From Opitutaceae bacterium EW11 (lineage in GTDB: Bacteria > Verrucomicrobiota > Verrucomicrobiia > Opitutales > Opitutaceae): a DNA stretch of 64,000 nucleotides. Positions 45,436 to 54,558 of the stretch are shown one piece after another. A model generated the notes under the pieces. It was not told the origin of the DNA, did no database searches, and saw nothing but the letters and a program-made list of their open reading frames with translations. Where the stretch lies: NCBI GenBank assembly GCA_003054665.1, contig QAYY01000015.1, positions 124,001 to 188,000 on the forward strand. The letters are read 5' to 3'. The position numbers and the translations under genes were made by a program. The stretch's first letter is position 1. The number at the start of each line of letters is the position of its first letter.

Positions 45436-45816
45436 TCAATCCGTGTTTTCCTCGACGACGTGCTCGCGAATGTCGTCTTCCGTGCGTCCGCGGTGCATGG
45501 CCGTGTTCCGCTTGCGGAGCATCCGGTCAAGCCGGTCGATGAGCAGGTCGACGGACTTGTAAGCATCTTCCGTCGTCACGGAGGCAGCCAAGTCGGGTCC
45601 GTGAACCTCGATCAACCCTTTCGCGGCGAACTGCAGTTCTCCGCCTTTGTGCGGCACTTTTTCCACTTCAATCCGAATGCGCACGATGCGCGGCTCATGC
45701 CGCAGAAGGCGCTCCGCCTTCGTTTCGATCGCCGCCTTCATCGCCTCAGTCAGCCACAGGTGGATCCCACGAAGCAGAAGTTTCGGTTCAGCGGGATCCG
45801 GCGTCTTTTTGGTCAT
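45436..45816 (-). CDS. hpf: Ribosome hibernation promoting factor (HPF/YfiA family)
   Basis: This 126-aa cytoplasmic protein inactivates idle ribosomes, promoting 100S dimers or blocking the decoding site. The RaiA/HPF fold is visible in LLLRGIHLWLTEAMKAAIETKAERLLRHEPRIVRIRIEVEK, the basic, ribosome-facing helix, and DLAASVTTEDAYKSVDLLIDRLDRMLRKRNT, the conserved second helix with its Arg/Lys end. It lacks the C-terminal dimerisation domain of long HPF, so it is the short form. The ATG at 45816 (MTKKTPDPAEPKLLL) fits; the frame upstream is only a shadow. It is convergent with recQ. Confidence 0.92.
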   Translation of the reverse strand: MTKKTPDPAEPKLLLRGIHLWLTEAMKAAIETKAERLLRHEPRIVRIRIEVEKVPHKGGELQFAAKGLIEVHGPDLAASVTTEDAYKSVDLLIDRLDRMLRKRNTAMHRGRTEDDIREHVVEENTD

Positions 45817-45987
45817 GTTTTTTTTGGGATTTTCGGACTTTCCGTCGGGCGCACACACTATCGTCCCGCTCGACGGGATTGGCAATTCGGTGGCCCGGTT
45901 GAGCCCCGGACCATCGGACATGAAAGCAAGCCGACACAGTCGAAGCTGCCGCCGCTCCGACGGTCCTCCGGGCGCGGCAGAGGGCAA

Positions 45988-46716
45988 CTACCAGGTGACC
46001 GTCCCCTTGGTGTTGTCGAAATTCACCACCACGGTGGCCCGGGCATCCACCTTCTGGCCGTTTTTGGTCGGAGGCTGAAAACGCCAGCGCTGGATCGCGG
46101 TTGCGGCGGCCCAGCCAAAGTCATCCTGGGAGGCGTTCACGATACGGGGAAACATCGCATTCCCGTCGCGATCGACGATGAACTCGATCTCGGCGCGGCC
46201 GGAAATCCCGTCGCTCTGAAGCGCGTACGGATATGCCGGGGGGTCTTTGCGCGTTTGCGTCAGCGGCTTGTCCAGCTCCTTCGCCGACACCAGCGAAGCC
46301 GGCGCTTTTTTCAGTTCGTTGAGGACCCTCTTCTCCGCCGCATCCAGGGCGCCTTCGCCGTCGAAGTTGTACCGTTCACCCGTGAGCGTCAGCTGGGGTT
46401 GCCCGTTGATGCGCTCCGGCATGAATTCGTTGGACTCGATTTCGGCCAGGAGCGATTGGCCGAAGGCCTGGCTGGTGGCGCTGGAGACCGTGGTCATCAC
46501 GGCACGACCCGAATAATCGACCATGAAGCGCACCTCTGCGGAGCCCGTCTTGCCCTTCAGTAGTAGATCGAGTGGATACACGGGAGCGAGCTTCCGGACC
46601 GACGTGATTGGCTTGAGCGGAGGCAGTGCCGCGCCGGGTGTTTGAGAAAACAGGGGCACGGCAGCGGCCAGAGCCGCAGCAATGAAGAGTACCATTCCGC
46701 TACGCTTGGGAGTCAT
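45988..46716 (-). CDS. Secreted protein with two TonB C-terminal-like domains (copy 1)
   Basis: The 242-aa product has an N-terminal signal peptide (MVLFIAAALAAAVPLFSQ) and two TonB_C domains. The first (about 40-100) is RKLAPVYPLDLLLKGKTGSAEVRFMVDYSGRAV; the second (about 155-240) is DPPAYPYALQSDGISGRAEIEFIVDRDGNAMFPRIVNASQDDFG, ending AATAIQRWRFQPPTKNGQ. A classic TonB has one such domain after a proline-rich spacer and a membrane anchor; neither is present, nor are exbB and exbD nearby. It may therefore not transduce energy, but bind peptidoglycan or a receptor in the periplasm. It pairs with a similar gene upstream (46903-47679), a tandem duplication. Confidence 0.83.
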   Translation of the reverse strand: MTPKRSGMVLFIAAALAAAVPLFSQTPGAALPPLKPITSVRKLAPVYPLDLLLKGKTGSAEVRFMVDYSGRAVMTTVSSATSQAFGQSLLAEIESNEFMPERINGQPQLTLTGERYNFDGEGALDAAEKRVLNELKKAPASLVSAKELDKPLTQTRKDPPAYPYALQSDGISGRAEIEFIVDRDGNAMFPRIVNASQDDFGWAAATAIQRWRFQPPTKNGQKVDARATVVVNFDNTKGTVTW

Positions 46717-46837
46717 AGGATCGTTTCTTCAGCTGAGTTGAAACAGATGGGGTGTTATTCTGGTATCGGCCTGTGGGCGCAAAAGATAACCAATATCAAA
46801 TCTGCGGCGAGTGTCCGCGATGCGTGTGACAGAAGTC

Positions 46838-46865
46838 AAAAAAAAGAGCCGCCTGCGGCGGCTCT
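46838..46865 (-). terminator. Intrinsic terminator between the two TonB_C genes
   Basis: On the minus strand, AGAGCCGCC, a GCA loop and GGCGGCTCT form a perfect 9-bp stem (46845-46865) followed by a run of eight T (46838-46845). It ends the upstream paralogue's transcript 37 bp after its stop, so the downstream copy needs its own promoter. Confidence 0.9.
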
Positions 46866-46902
46866 GGATACCAGAGTTTACTGGAATTTATCCAGCCTTC
46901 AC

Positions 46903-47679
46903 TCAATCGGACGCGGCGAGTTTTCGAGAATCGAAGAGAATCGGAACGCTCATCCTCGCTTCGACCTTTTCACCGTTCCTCGTGGGCGGTTGAAAACGCC
47001 ATCGCGCGACGGCGGTCGCCGCCGCCCAGCCGAAATCCTCGTGCGTCGCGGATACAATCCGCGGAAAGAGCGCCCTGCCCTGCCGGTCGATCACAAATTC
47101 GATTTCCGCCTGGCCGGTGAGGCCGTCGTCCTTCAAGGCCCGTGGATACGCAGGCGAGTCCTGTCGCACTGCTCTGGGGCGCTCATCGAGTTGTGCCAAG
47201 GAGGGGATCTCGGCGCCGCCCGCACGGAGGAGGGAGAGAACCCGCCGAGCTTCGTCGTCCAGAGACTGCTCCGGCGAGAACTGGATCTTCTCTTCCGTCG
47301 GAGACATCACGATCCGCTTGTCGCGTTTCCCGGGCACATATTCGCTCGCCTCGACCATCGCCACGAGAGCCTTGGCAAAGGCCGGATCGCTCGCGTTTTT
47401 CGGGTTCGCGAAGAGCGGACGCCCAACATAGTCGATCACGAACGTGGCTTCCGCCCAGCCGGTCTTGCCCTGAATCAACAGATCGTAGGGATAAACAGGC
47501 GCGACCTTTCGCTTGGCTGAAGGGGCCACATCATATTTCACCACCGCAATCGCGGGAGTGGATTTCGGGGAGGTGACAGCAGTCTCCTCCGCCGCATCGG
47601 ATACTACCGGTGTACAATACCCGGCGACCGCTAATACGATCGCGCTCAGGCATCGGTAATCGCATCTCGTTGGTTTCAT
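46903..47679 (-). CDS. Secreted protein with two TonB C-terminal-like domains (copy 2)
   Basis: This 258-aa paralogue of the gene at 45988-46716 has the same order of elements: a signal region (SAIVLAVAGYCTPVVSDAA), a first TonB_C domain (RKVAPVYPYDLLIQGKTGWAEATFVIDYVGRPL) and a second one (DSPAYPRALKDDGLTGQAEIEFVIDRQGRALFPRIVSATHEDFG, ending AATAVARWRFQPPTRNGEK). The start at ATG 47679 gives the signal peptide. It ends at a strong terminator, separate from the other copy. No TonB-dependent receptor or ExbBD is nearby. Confidence 0.83.
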   Translation of the reverse strand: MKPTRCDYRCLSAIVLAVAGYCTPVVSDAAEETAVTSPKSTPAIAVVKYDVAPSAKRKVAPVYPYDLLIQGKTGWAEATFVIDYVGRPLFANPKNASDPAFAKALVAMVEASEYVPGKRDKRIVMSPTEEKIQFSPEQSLDDEARRVLSLLRAGGAEIPSLAQLDERPRAVRQDSPAYPRALKDDGLTGQAEIEFVIDRQGRALFPRIVSATHEDFGWAAATAVARWRFQPPTRNGEKVEARMSVPILFDSRKLAASD

Positions 47680-47786
47680 AATTTGACGGTGCCTATCCGG
47701 CCCGACGAACAAACGGATTCTGCTGCCGATGACGATTGCCGAAGTTACCTAAGCCACGCTTTGACAGAATTTTCCACTAAGGGAAA

Positions 47787-48791
47787 TCACCCAAGCGCCG
47801 ACCGCAAAGCGGATGCAGTAGAGGGGGCAACGGGTCTCAAGAACGGCAGGGCCTCCGCCAAAACGCGTTCAGGAGCAAGTCCCTGCATACATTGTATTTG
47901 GTTTGCACATCCACTTTGCCAGTGCAGCCGTGGATGTCGGTGGTGGCAGCCAAGACAAGCAACCTCGGCAGCAAGTCCGATTGCGTCCGCTCGCTGAGGC
48001 AGTCGAAAGCTCGCGGATGTCGGCCCGAAAACACCGATGGCTGGTACCCTCAGCGCCACCGCCGCGTGGATCATGCCGGAATCGATACCGATCAGCAACC
48101 GGCTGCGCGCAATGATCTGGAAGGTTTCGACGAGCGTGTAGCGATCGCGGCAGTCCACCGTACCGCGGACCGGTCGTTCCTTCCTTTCGCCCTCCCGGAA
48201 ATGGCGGCTGGCTCCAATGTGGAGGACGCGGCATCCCGTCCGCTCGCGCAGACGCTCGACCAGCGAATCCCACGCCGCGAGCGGCCACTCGCGCACGGCC
48301 CAAGTAGGACCTGTGTGAATACAAACGACGGGCTCGGATCCGGTCCCCAAGAGCGCAGCGACCTTCGGAGACAGCGCACCGAGATCGAGTTCAGGCCAGG
48401 GCAGCCCCGCCTGGAGCCCGAACGGCTCTGCGAACTCGTCGGCCAGGTATTTCGCCGATGCGCGCCCCGGGTCCTCGTCCGGGTAACGGAAACGATACAC
48501 CGTGTGCCTTCGCGACGAGGCTGCGACGAGGTCGTTCGCCTTTACTCCGATCACGCGGTCAACGCCTCCGATCAGCGACGGCAGACTGACGAAACCCGGG
48601 TTCGTGCAGTAGATCTTGTACGCGTCGCGGTGCCGGTCAGAAAGCGCAGCTACTGCCGGGAACGTGCAGAGGATGTCGCCGATGCCGCCGTCGCGGAAAA
48701 ACAGAACCAGCGGCCGGCCCTTTTTCACCCGGAGCAGATCGAAATACCGGCCGAGGCCGAACGCGTAGAGCTTTTGGACGAGAGGCGACAT
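47787..48791 (-). CDS. Glycosyltransferase family 9 (ADP-heptose:LPS heptosyltransferase-like)
   Basis: The 334-aa protein belongs to GT9, which adds heptose or similar sugars to the LPS core. Features are LVLFFRDGGIGDILCTFPAVAAL (the G-G-IGD motif of the family), PVVCIHTGPTWAVREWPLAAWDSLVERL and LLIGIDSGMIHAAVALRVPAIGVFGPTSASFR. There is no transmembrane segment, fitting a cytoplasmic side enzyme. The ATG at 48791 (MSPLVQKLYAFGLGRY) is chosen over the 55-codon longer frame, which is Arg/Pro-rich shadow sequence. A cysteine-rich tail (VACLGCHHRHPRL, ANQIQCMQGL) resembles that of heptosyltransferases related to WaaF and Verrucomicrobial homologues. The acceptor is not known. Confidence 0.85.
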   Translation of the reverse strand: MSPLVQKLYAFGLGRYFDLLRVKKGRPLVLFFRDGGIGDILCTFPAVAALSDRHRDAYKIYCTNPGFVSLPSLIGGVDRVIGVKANDLVAASSRRHTVYRFRYPDEDPGRASAKYLADEFAEPFGLQAGLPWPELDLGALSPKVAALLGTGSEPVVCIHTGPTWAVREWPLAAWDSLVERLRERTGCRVLHIGASRHFREGERKERPVRGTVDCRDRYTLVETFQIIARSRLLIGIDSGMIHAAVALRVPAIGVFGPTSASFRLPQRADAIGLAAEVACLGCHHRHPRLHWQSGCANQIQCMQGLAPERVLAEALPFLRPVAPSTASALRSALG

Positions 48792-48909
48792 AGAGCGGAC
48801 CACACGCCGTGAAGAACGCGAGGAATCGCCGAGTTCGGCGTTCCTCCATCTCGTTCGCACCGGAGCCTGTGGCGGCCGCCATGGATACGACGGCCGGCTG
48901 CCGGTTCCG

Positions 48910-49158
48910 CTACTTTCTCTTTCCGGATCCGCCCTCGGACTTCCCTGCGCTTCCACCGCCCGAGTTGAGCATCATGCCCGCGATCACGCCCGCTGCGAAC
49001 ATGGCGAAAAACAGCAGAGCGGCCGGCTGTGTGACTTTCTTCTCCAGGAGCACGGGGAAATAGAAGTCGATGCGGTGCGGATTCATCATGCCGATATACA
49101 GCACGACAAATGAAAGCAGGAGGAAGACGAAGGCCCGAAGGAACATCTTTGCGTTCAT
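48910..49158 (-). CDS. LapA domain (DUF1049) membrane protein
   Basis: The 82-aa inner-membrane protein has two transmembrane segments (FLRAFVFLLLSFVVLYIGMM and ALLFFAMFAAGVIAGMML) with a short linking loop, the YciS/LapA pattern, and a C-terminal tail rich in Ser, Gly and Lys. LapA helps to control LPS amounts in proteobacteria, where it works with LapB; no lapB-like gene is next to it here. Start ATG 49158 (MNAKMFLRAF); an ATG four codons later is possible. Confidence 0.75.
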   Translation of the reverse strand: MNAKMFLRAFVFLLLSFVVLYIGMMNPHRIDFYFPVLLEKKVTQPAALLFFAMFAAGVIAGMMLNSGGGSAGKSEGGSGKRK

Positions 49159-49347
49159 GCGCGAGTGTGCACCGGTACGAGGCCGCCCGGGCCGTCGCAA
49201 AACAAAAACGGGAGCGAGTAGCTCTCGCCCGCTGGAGGAAACCGCTGCGATGTTCCAAATACTATCCTCAGATTCCACCGAAACGCAGCTTGCGTTTCAC
49301 CTGAGCCGCTACCTTCTTGCCGGCCTTTTGGTCCCACTCCGCATATT

Positions 49348-50496
49348 GTGTCTCATCCGTCTCCTCACCCACTCCGCCGCGCGCTGACCGCGATTGTCCA
49401 ATGGATCGATGCCGACTACGCGCCCGGGGGCGCGACGGCGATGCGCAACGAGCCCGACAAGGTCGACCTCGTGCGCTGCATTCCCTTCATTTTCCTTCAT
49501 CTTGGCTGCCTCGGTGTCATCTGGGTCGGAGCAAGCCCCGTCGCGGTGGGGTCCGCGATCGCACTCTATTTCCTCCGGATGTTCGCGGTGACCGGGATCT
49601 ACCACCGCTATTTTTCCCACAAGACCTACAGCACGTCGCGGCTCGGCCAGTTTCTTCTGGCTCTCTGGGGCGGGACCACGGTCCAGCGCGGACCGCTCTG
49701 GTGGGCGTATCATCACCGCCACCACCACCAGCACTCCGACGAGCCGGAAGACGCTCACTCTCCGCACGTGCACGGCTTCTGGTGGTCGCACATCGGCTGG
49801 ATCACGAGTCGGCGCAATTTCCCCACCGACTACACCAAGGTGAAGGACCTCGCGAAGTTCCCGGAGCTCGTCTTTCTGAACCGCTTCGACGTAGTCGTGC
49901 CGATCGTTTTTGCGACCGCGGTGTTTTTCGTAGGAAGAGCCCTGGAGCATTTCGCCCCGCAACTCGGCACGAGCGGACCGCAGATGCTCGTGTGGGCGTT
50001 CTTCGTGAGCACGACGGCGCTGTTTCACGGCACCTCTTGCATCAACTCCATGGCGCACCTGATGGGCCGGCGTCGTTTCGCCACCTCCGACGATTCCCGG
50101 AACAGCTTTATCCTCGCGATCATCACCCTCGGCGAGGGCTGGCATAACAACCACCACCGCTACCAGAGTGCGACGCGCAACGGATTCTACTGGTGGGAAA
50201 TCGATCCCACCTACTACGGGCTGAAGCTTCTTTCGTGGACCGGATTCATTCGCGATCTCAAGCCGGTGCCCCAGTCCGTTCTCGACGAGGGCGCTCGCGC
50301 CGAGCACGCCGCTTCGGTTGCCGCCGCCCAAAAGGCTTCGGTCGTGCACCCCGAATATTCGGCCCTGAAAAAGGTCATGCCAGCTGCAGCCGCCATCGCG
50401 ATCGCAACGGTTCCCGTGGCGAATCATCACGCGGCTCCGCAGCCCCGGCCCGCCGTGCACCGCGACGCGACGGAAACCACGCAGGAACCGCAGTAG
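49348..50496 (+). CDS. Acyl-CoA (delta-9 type) fatty acid desaturase
   Basis: This 382-aa membrane enzyme introduces a double bond into acyl-CoA. The three His boxes of stearoyl-CoA desaturases are present: HRYFSH (86-91), HHRHHHQH (122-129) and GEGWHNNHHRYQ (about 260-275), together with four hydrophobic segments. The GTG at 49348 is used because the sequence before the first helix (WIDADYAPGGATAMRNEPDKVDLVRCIPF) is conserved in homologues; ATG 49441 would lose part of it. A C-terminal extension of about 90 residues is rich in Ala, Pro and His, longer than usual. It probably adjusts membrane fluidity. Confidence 0.92.
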   Translation: MSHPSPHPLRRALTAIVQWIDADYAPGGATAMRNEPDKVDLVRCIPFIFLHLGCLGVIWVGASPVAVGSAIALYFLRMFAVTGIYHRYFSHKTYSTSRLGQFLLALWGGTTVQRGPLWWAYHHRHHHQHSDEPEDAHSPHVHGFWWSHIGWITSRRNFPTDYTKVKDLAKFPELVFLNRFDVVVPIVFATAVFFVGRALEHFAPQLGTSGPQMLVWAFFVSTTALFHGTSCINSMAHLMGRRRFATSDDSRNSFILAIITLGEGWHNNHHRYQSATRNGFYWWEIDPTYYGLKLLSWTGFIRDLKPVPQSVLDEGARAEHAASVAAAQKASVVHPEYSALKKVMPAAAAIAIATVPVANHHAAPQPRPAVHRDATETTQEPQ

Positions 50497-50692
50497 GTTT
50501 TTCTGGCCGGTTGACGGTGGCGCGCAGTCAGGCGGAATCCTTCACGCTTGCACCGCCAGCCATCTGCGTCCCCATAGCAGAGAATGCAGTGCCTCTATGC
50601 TGGTCCGCTTACCGTTGCCCCGGTGCTCGTGAATCGATCACCGGTCTCGCGTTCCATCGCGGTTTGACGGATTCCCCGGGGCACTCGATTCC

Positions 50693-51211
50693 GTGACGAG
50701 GTTCGGCATCTTCTGGCGCCGCCGCATCGCTGGTCCGTTGATCGCGCTGCTGAAGCAAGGCATCTCGCCCGCCAAGCTCGCTCAGACTCTCGGCGCTGGA
50801 TTCATCTGCTCGATGTTTCCGATTCTCGGAACGACAAGCCTCCTGAATCTGGCTGTGGGCGTCCGGCTTCGGCTCAACCATCCAGTGATGCAGGCCATGA
50901 ACCAGCTGCTGGGGCCGCTTCACCTGATCATGATCGTCCTCTACGTCCGGGTGGGTGAACGCATCTGGCACATGCACGACGATCCGTTCACGGTGGCAGA
51001 GTTCGTCCATTGTTTCCGGCATGCCTCGTGGCATGAGTTCTTCTCCAGATTCGGTTGGGCAGCAGTTCACTCGATCTCCGCCTGGGCACTTACGGCGCCG
51101 CTGTTTTTCATCCTGATCTATTATCCGTTCCGGCATCTGTTTTTCGAAATCGCGCGCCGACGCCATCTCGCGAGCGGAACGCCTCGGGGTCTCGTCCCTG
51201 GCGGGAAGTAG
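50693..51211 (+). CDS. DUF2062 membrane protein
   Basis: This 172-aa inner-membrane protein matches DUF2062: RRIAGPLIALLKQGISPAKLAQTLGAGFICSMFPILGTTSLLNLAVGVRLRLNHPVMQAMNQLLGPL, followed by two more hydrophobic segments and a basic tail. Members sit in many envelope gene clusters; no function is assigned. The start is GTG at 50693. It converges with the GT61 gene, 8 bp apart, with no terminator visible. Confidence 0.82.
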   Translation: MTRFGIFWRRRIAGPLIALLKQGISPAKLAQTLGAGFICSMFPILGTTSLLNLAVGVRLRLNHPVMQAMNQLLGPLHLIMIVLYVRVGERIWHMHDDPFTVAEFVHCFRHASWHEFFSRFGWAAVHSISAWALTAPLFFILIYYPFRHLFFEIARRRHLASGTPRGLVPGGK

Positions 51212-51219
51212 AGCGCGGG

Positions 51220-52359
51220 TCAGCGCCTGGAGACGACGCGTTCCAGGGCGTGTTCGACAGCGCGACTGAGTGCGCCGGCGTCGACGCGATACGGCTCGTC
51301 CGAAGGCAGTCTCCGATACTCTTGCCCGGCGGGCGCCAGTGGAGTCGCCAACACCGCGGTATATCCAACGCCAGCCGCACAGGCCGCGCTATAGAAATAA
51401 GGGAAAGGACGATCGCCAGGGACGATCTCGATCAACCGGCAGTCCGGTGGAGAGAAGATGACGTTGGACAATCCGGCACCGTGCGGCCCCACAATCATTT
51501 CCGCTCGCGAAAACAAGCCGACGTTCTCCTCCCAGGTGCCTGGCTCCACTCGCAGGAAACCCCGCGGCTCGAGAGCCCGCCACACTTCGTCGTCGTTGGC
51601 CAAGCCGCGTTGAGAGCGCGCCACGTACAACCGGACGCGTGGCTCCGTCGGCCACCCAAGCGGTTCCAACAAACGTCGGCGGTAGAACTCCGCAACCCAC
51701 GGCGGCACGAAACTCTCCCGACCGGGAAAGGAAGGCTGGATGAGTTCGTCGAACCGGTACTGCACTCCCGGCGGAAGCCGGAGGAGCTTTCGTTCAGGCA
51801 AGCCCAGGGCCCGGAAAAAAGCCTCTCGCGACGCCCCGAGGAAATCCGGCACCAGCACCCAGTCCACCGCGTCGAGCGAGATTCCCGCGCGCAACGCAAG
51901 TTCGAGCCTCGGCAGCGCATCCAAGAGGAAATGGCAGTAGTTCTCCCGGGCGTAGCAACTGGCTAAGTTGAGCGCGCGACCTCCACGACTGCGGTCAATC
52001 CGACAACGCCCAGTGAGGTAGGCGGTGTATTCGGGTCGCTCGAGTCCCGTGGCGAGGTCGATGAGCAGGGTATCGTCTTCTCCGACAGGCCAGCCTTCCG
52101 CACCCAGCGCTCGCGCGCCGGGCAGAAATGCGACGCCCTGCTCCGGCCAGCCGGCGCGCCACAGGCGATCCGACAGAGCCGGCGCGGCTTCAGGTTTCGG
52201 ATACAAGCACGACGTGGCCGGCAAGACCTCGCGCCAGACACAGCGGTATCGCTGCCGATATTGCGAAAACGTTGCCCAGCGGCGGGGCGGGCCGAAATGC
52301 CGCGATGTTCCTGGCAGAATCCGGACCGCACCGCGTGGGATGATTCCCAACAACGACAT
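51220..52359 (-). CDS. GT61 family glycosyltransferase (DUF563)
   Basis: The 379-aa product matches the DUF563/GT61 group: RALNLASCYARENYCHFLLDALPRLELALRAGI, then VRLYVARSQRGLANDDEVWRAL and the C-terminal signature SRAEMIVGPHGAGLSNVIFSPPDCRLIEIVPG. The start is ATG 52359, because GGAGG lies 8 bp upstream; the frame is open 30 codons further. No transmembrane segment is visible. The gene is 162 bp downstream of the pseudouridine synthase on the same strand. Such enzymes modify surface polysaccharides; donor and acceptor are not known. Confidence 0.88.
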   Translation of the reverse strand: MSLLGIIPRGAVRILPGTSRHFGPPRRWATFSQYRQRYRCVWREVLPATSCLYPKPEAAPALSDRLWRAGWPEQGVAFLPGARALGAEGWPVGEDDTLLIDLATGLERPEYTAYLTGRCRIDRSRGGRALNLASCYARENYCHFLLDALPRLELALRAGISLDAVDWVLVPDFLGASREAFFRALGLPERKLLRLPPGVQYRFDELIQPSFPGRESFVPPWVAEFYRRRLLEPLGWPTEPRVRLYVARSQRGLANDDEVWRALEPRGFLRVEPGTWEENVGLFSRAEMIVGPHGAGLSNVIFSPPDCRLIEIVPGDRPFPYFYSAACAAGVGYTAVLATPLAPAGQEYRRLPSDEPYRVDAGALSRAVEHALERVVSRR

Positions 52360-52521
52360 GGTCTCTTGCCTCCGAGCGCGTCCCAGCCGGACTCGCCAAT
52401 GCACGGGAGAGGTTTGCCGCAGGGTTCGCATCGCGCCGAGCGACAGCACCTCGTCGATGCGGTTGCCGATGCAGGCTGCGACCGAACGCGGACGCGTGCC
52501 GGCGGCAGCTGGAGGATCCGG

Positions 52522-53262
52522 CTATCGCCTGGCTTTCGGCCCACTCGCGAATTTCCGCAAATACTTCAATCCGACTTCGAAGTCGTTGGGCAGCTCGGCC
52601 CGGATTGTCACGGGCTCCCGCGTCACCGGGTGCCTCACGGTGAGTTCGCTCGCGTGCAATGCCAGTCGGGCAATCAGCGGCTTCTCGTCTGTGCGCCCCT
52701 TGTACCCGCGTTTGAGATCGGAGAGGAGAAGCTTGGTGTCGCAATTGCCGTAAAACGGGTCGTTCAGGATAGGCCACCCGCTGGATGCGAGGTGCACGCG
52801 AATCTGATGGGTCCGTCCGGTCTGCGGGCGGCATTCCAGCCAGGTGAATCGGCCGAAACGTTCGAGAACCTGAAACTCCGTCACGCTCGGTTTGCCCACC
52901 TTCCGAACCGGACACATGCGCCCCGGCTTTCCTTCGTCCTCCTTGAGAGGCATGTCCACGGTGAAGCCGTCGAGAGGCGGCGAGCCCACCACCAGAGCCA
53001 GGTACTTCTTGGCGACGGTCTTGCTCTGAAACTGGCCACTCAAGAAATCGAGCGCGGACTTGGTTTTCGCGCAGAGCAGCACTCCACTGGTGTCTGCATC
53101 GAGCCGATGGACGTTCGCCACGTCATGGCCCATTTTTTCGTGCACCATCCCCATCAGGTTTTCTCGGGTCTTGTCCCAACGATCCGGAGCCACAAGTAGA
53201 CCGCTCGGTTTGTCGAATGCGATCATCGTGTCGTCTTCGAAGATGACGGGGGGAAAGGCCAC
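52522..53262 (-). CDS. RluA-family 23S rRNA or tRNA pseudouridine synthase
   Basis: This enzyme isomerises uridine to pseudouridine in RNA. The RluA hallmarks are FEDDTMIAFDKPSGLLVAP, the catalytic Asp in NVHRLDADTSGVLLCAKT, and the C-terminal RPQTGRTHQIRVHLASSGWPILNDPFYG. No S4 domain is present. I place the start at GTG 53262 (VAFPPVIFEDD), where conservation begins; the open frame runs to GTG 53427, but that would leave only 11 bp to the divergent hydrolase gene and adds low-conservation sequence. Neither start has a convincing Shine-Dalgarno, so this is a boundary to treat as uncertain. The subgroup is not fixed by sequence. Confidence 0.9.
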   Translation of the reverse strand: MAFPPVIFEDDTMIAFDKPSGLLVAPDRWDKTRENLMGMVHEKMGHDVANVHRLDADTSGVLLCAKTKSALDFLSGQFQSKTVAKKYLALVVGSPPLDGFTVDMPLKEDEGKPGRMCPVRKVGKPSVTEFQVLERFGRFTWLECRPQTGRTHQIRVHLASSGWPILNDPFYGNCDTKLLLSDLKRGYKGRTDEKPLIARLALHASELTVRHPVTREPVTIRAELPNDFEVGLKYLRKFASGPKARR

Positions 53263-53438
53263 GTCGGGAGCTTGGAAAGCGAGACTTGAACCGCAAATCG
53301 TTTCACCGACAGTCGAATGATGGGAGCCATCATTGAGGGAACCGCCAAACGGATGCGCTTTCGTAAAATTCGAGTGACGCGCCGCTTTTGACTTTGCTTG
53401 TGCGCGAGCGCACGCCCCACTAGACACCTCTCCATTCT

Positions 53439-54554
53439 ATGCCCGCGCTGAGTTTTGCTCCCGCGTTCTCATTCCTGACGGCATTTAGCCGGCATCCAGC
53501 GGCACATCCTATACGCACGCTGATCAGGACCACGGAATACAAACTCAGGCCGCCGCGGCCGTTGCCCTTTCAGCCGTCGGTTCGGACCCGACAAGACCTT
53601 ATTCTCGCAGCGGGAAAAGTGGCCGCGGAAAAGGGCGCCAGCATCTTGCGAGAGCGCCGGACAGGGCCCGTCCCGACGATCGTCCTCGGCGGATTCGTGC
53701 CGGATGCAACCGAACAGGTATTTCTGCTCCGCGGTTTTCTCCTCAAGCACGGCAGCGTCTACTATATCAACTACCCGCGCCAGGGGTTCTCGATCGACTT
53801 GGTGATCGCGCAGCTCGACGACCTCGTCGAAGAGCTGACCACGCTTCATGGCCAACGTCCGGTGATTTTCTCCGTGAGTTTCGGCGCAGGCATCGTGCTT
53901 GAATGGCTGAAGCGCGTTCGCCGCGAAGGCCGGCAACTGAATCTTCAGGGCACCGTCTTGATCAGTCCGGTGGCATGCGTGGAGGACCTGCTCGTCCCCG
54001 GAGAGCCCAAGCCCACCACCCTGCTCGGACGGGCGTTGAAGCCGTATCTGGAAACCGAGACCCACATCGAGCCGGGGGTCATCGACAAGTCGCGCGCCAT
54101 CTTCACCAAAATGTTCGAGGCCGGAGCACAGAATCGAGAATCGCTTCGGGTCCTCATGACCAACGGCGAGCTCAAGCAACTGCATGAGGCGGTCATCGGC
54201 ACGATCCGCTCGATCGATTTCTCCGGCGCATGTGAACGCGTCCAGGCGCTTCGGCAGTTCGAAGCTCCCTCGAATTACTTCAGCCAGGAACTCCTGCCGT
54301 TGTCCGACGCTCCCTCTCTGATTCTGTATTCAGAAAAGGAAAGCGCCGTGATTACCGAGCAGTCGCCGACGCGGTCCGCGCTCGAGTCGGCCCATCGCGT
54401 CTATTTTCCCCGCAGCCACTACCGCGTGATCTCGAATCACCGCGGAAGCCCGGTGCAGCACGCGTCGCTGATTTTCCACTGCTTCAACTTCCTCCCGCCG
54501 ATCTCAGCGTTCTACAAACACGTCCGAACGGGCAAGCTGCTCCAGCTGGCCTGA
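53439..54554 (+). CDS. Putative alpha/beta hydrolase paired with a GH3-family enzyme
   Basis: This 371-aa protein has an alpha/beta-hydrolase-like core: a strand IVLGGFVPDATEQVFLLRGF, then SVYYINYPRQGFS, and the nucleophile elbow FSVSFGAGIVL with Ser147 as the likely nucleophile (the first Gly of GxSxG is replaced by Ser). The acid and base are probably DAPSLILYSEKES and a C-terminal HASLIFH or SHYR region. No signal peptide or transmembrane helix is evident. It lies 4 bp upstream of the GH3-family gene, so the two are surely one operon. The substrate is unknown; hydrolysis of an acyl-amino-acid or thioester related to the GH3 product is an inference. Confidence 0.7.
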   Translation: MPALSFAPAFSFLTAFSRHPAAHPIRTLIRTTEYKLRPPRPLPFQPSVRTRQDLILAAGKVAAEKGASILRERRTGPVPTIVLGGFVPDATEQVFLLRGFLLKHGSVYYINYPRQGFSIDLVIAQLDDLVEELTTLHGQRPVIFSVSFGAGIVLEWLKRVRREGRQLNLQGTVLISPVACVEDLLVPGEPKPTTLLGRALKPYLETETHIEPGVIDKSRAIFTKMFEAGAQNRESLRVLMTNGELKQLHEAVIGTIRSIDFSGACERVQALRQFEAPSNYFSQELLPLSDAPSLILYSEKESAVITEQSPTRSALESAHRVYFPRSHYRVISNHRGSPVQHASLIFHCFNFLPPISAFYKHVRTGKLLQLA

Positions 54555-54558
54555 CGCC

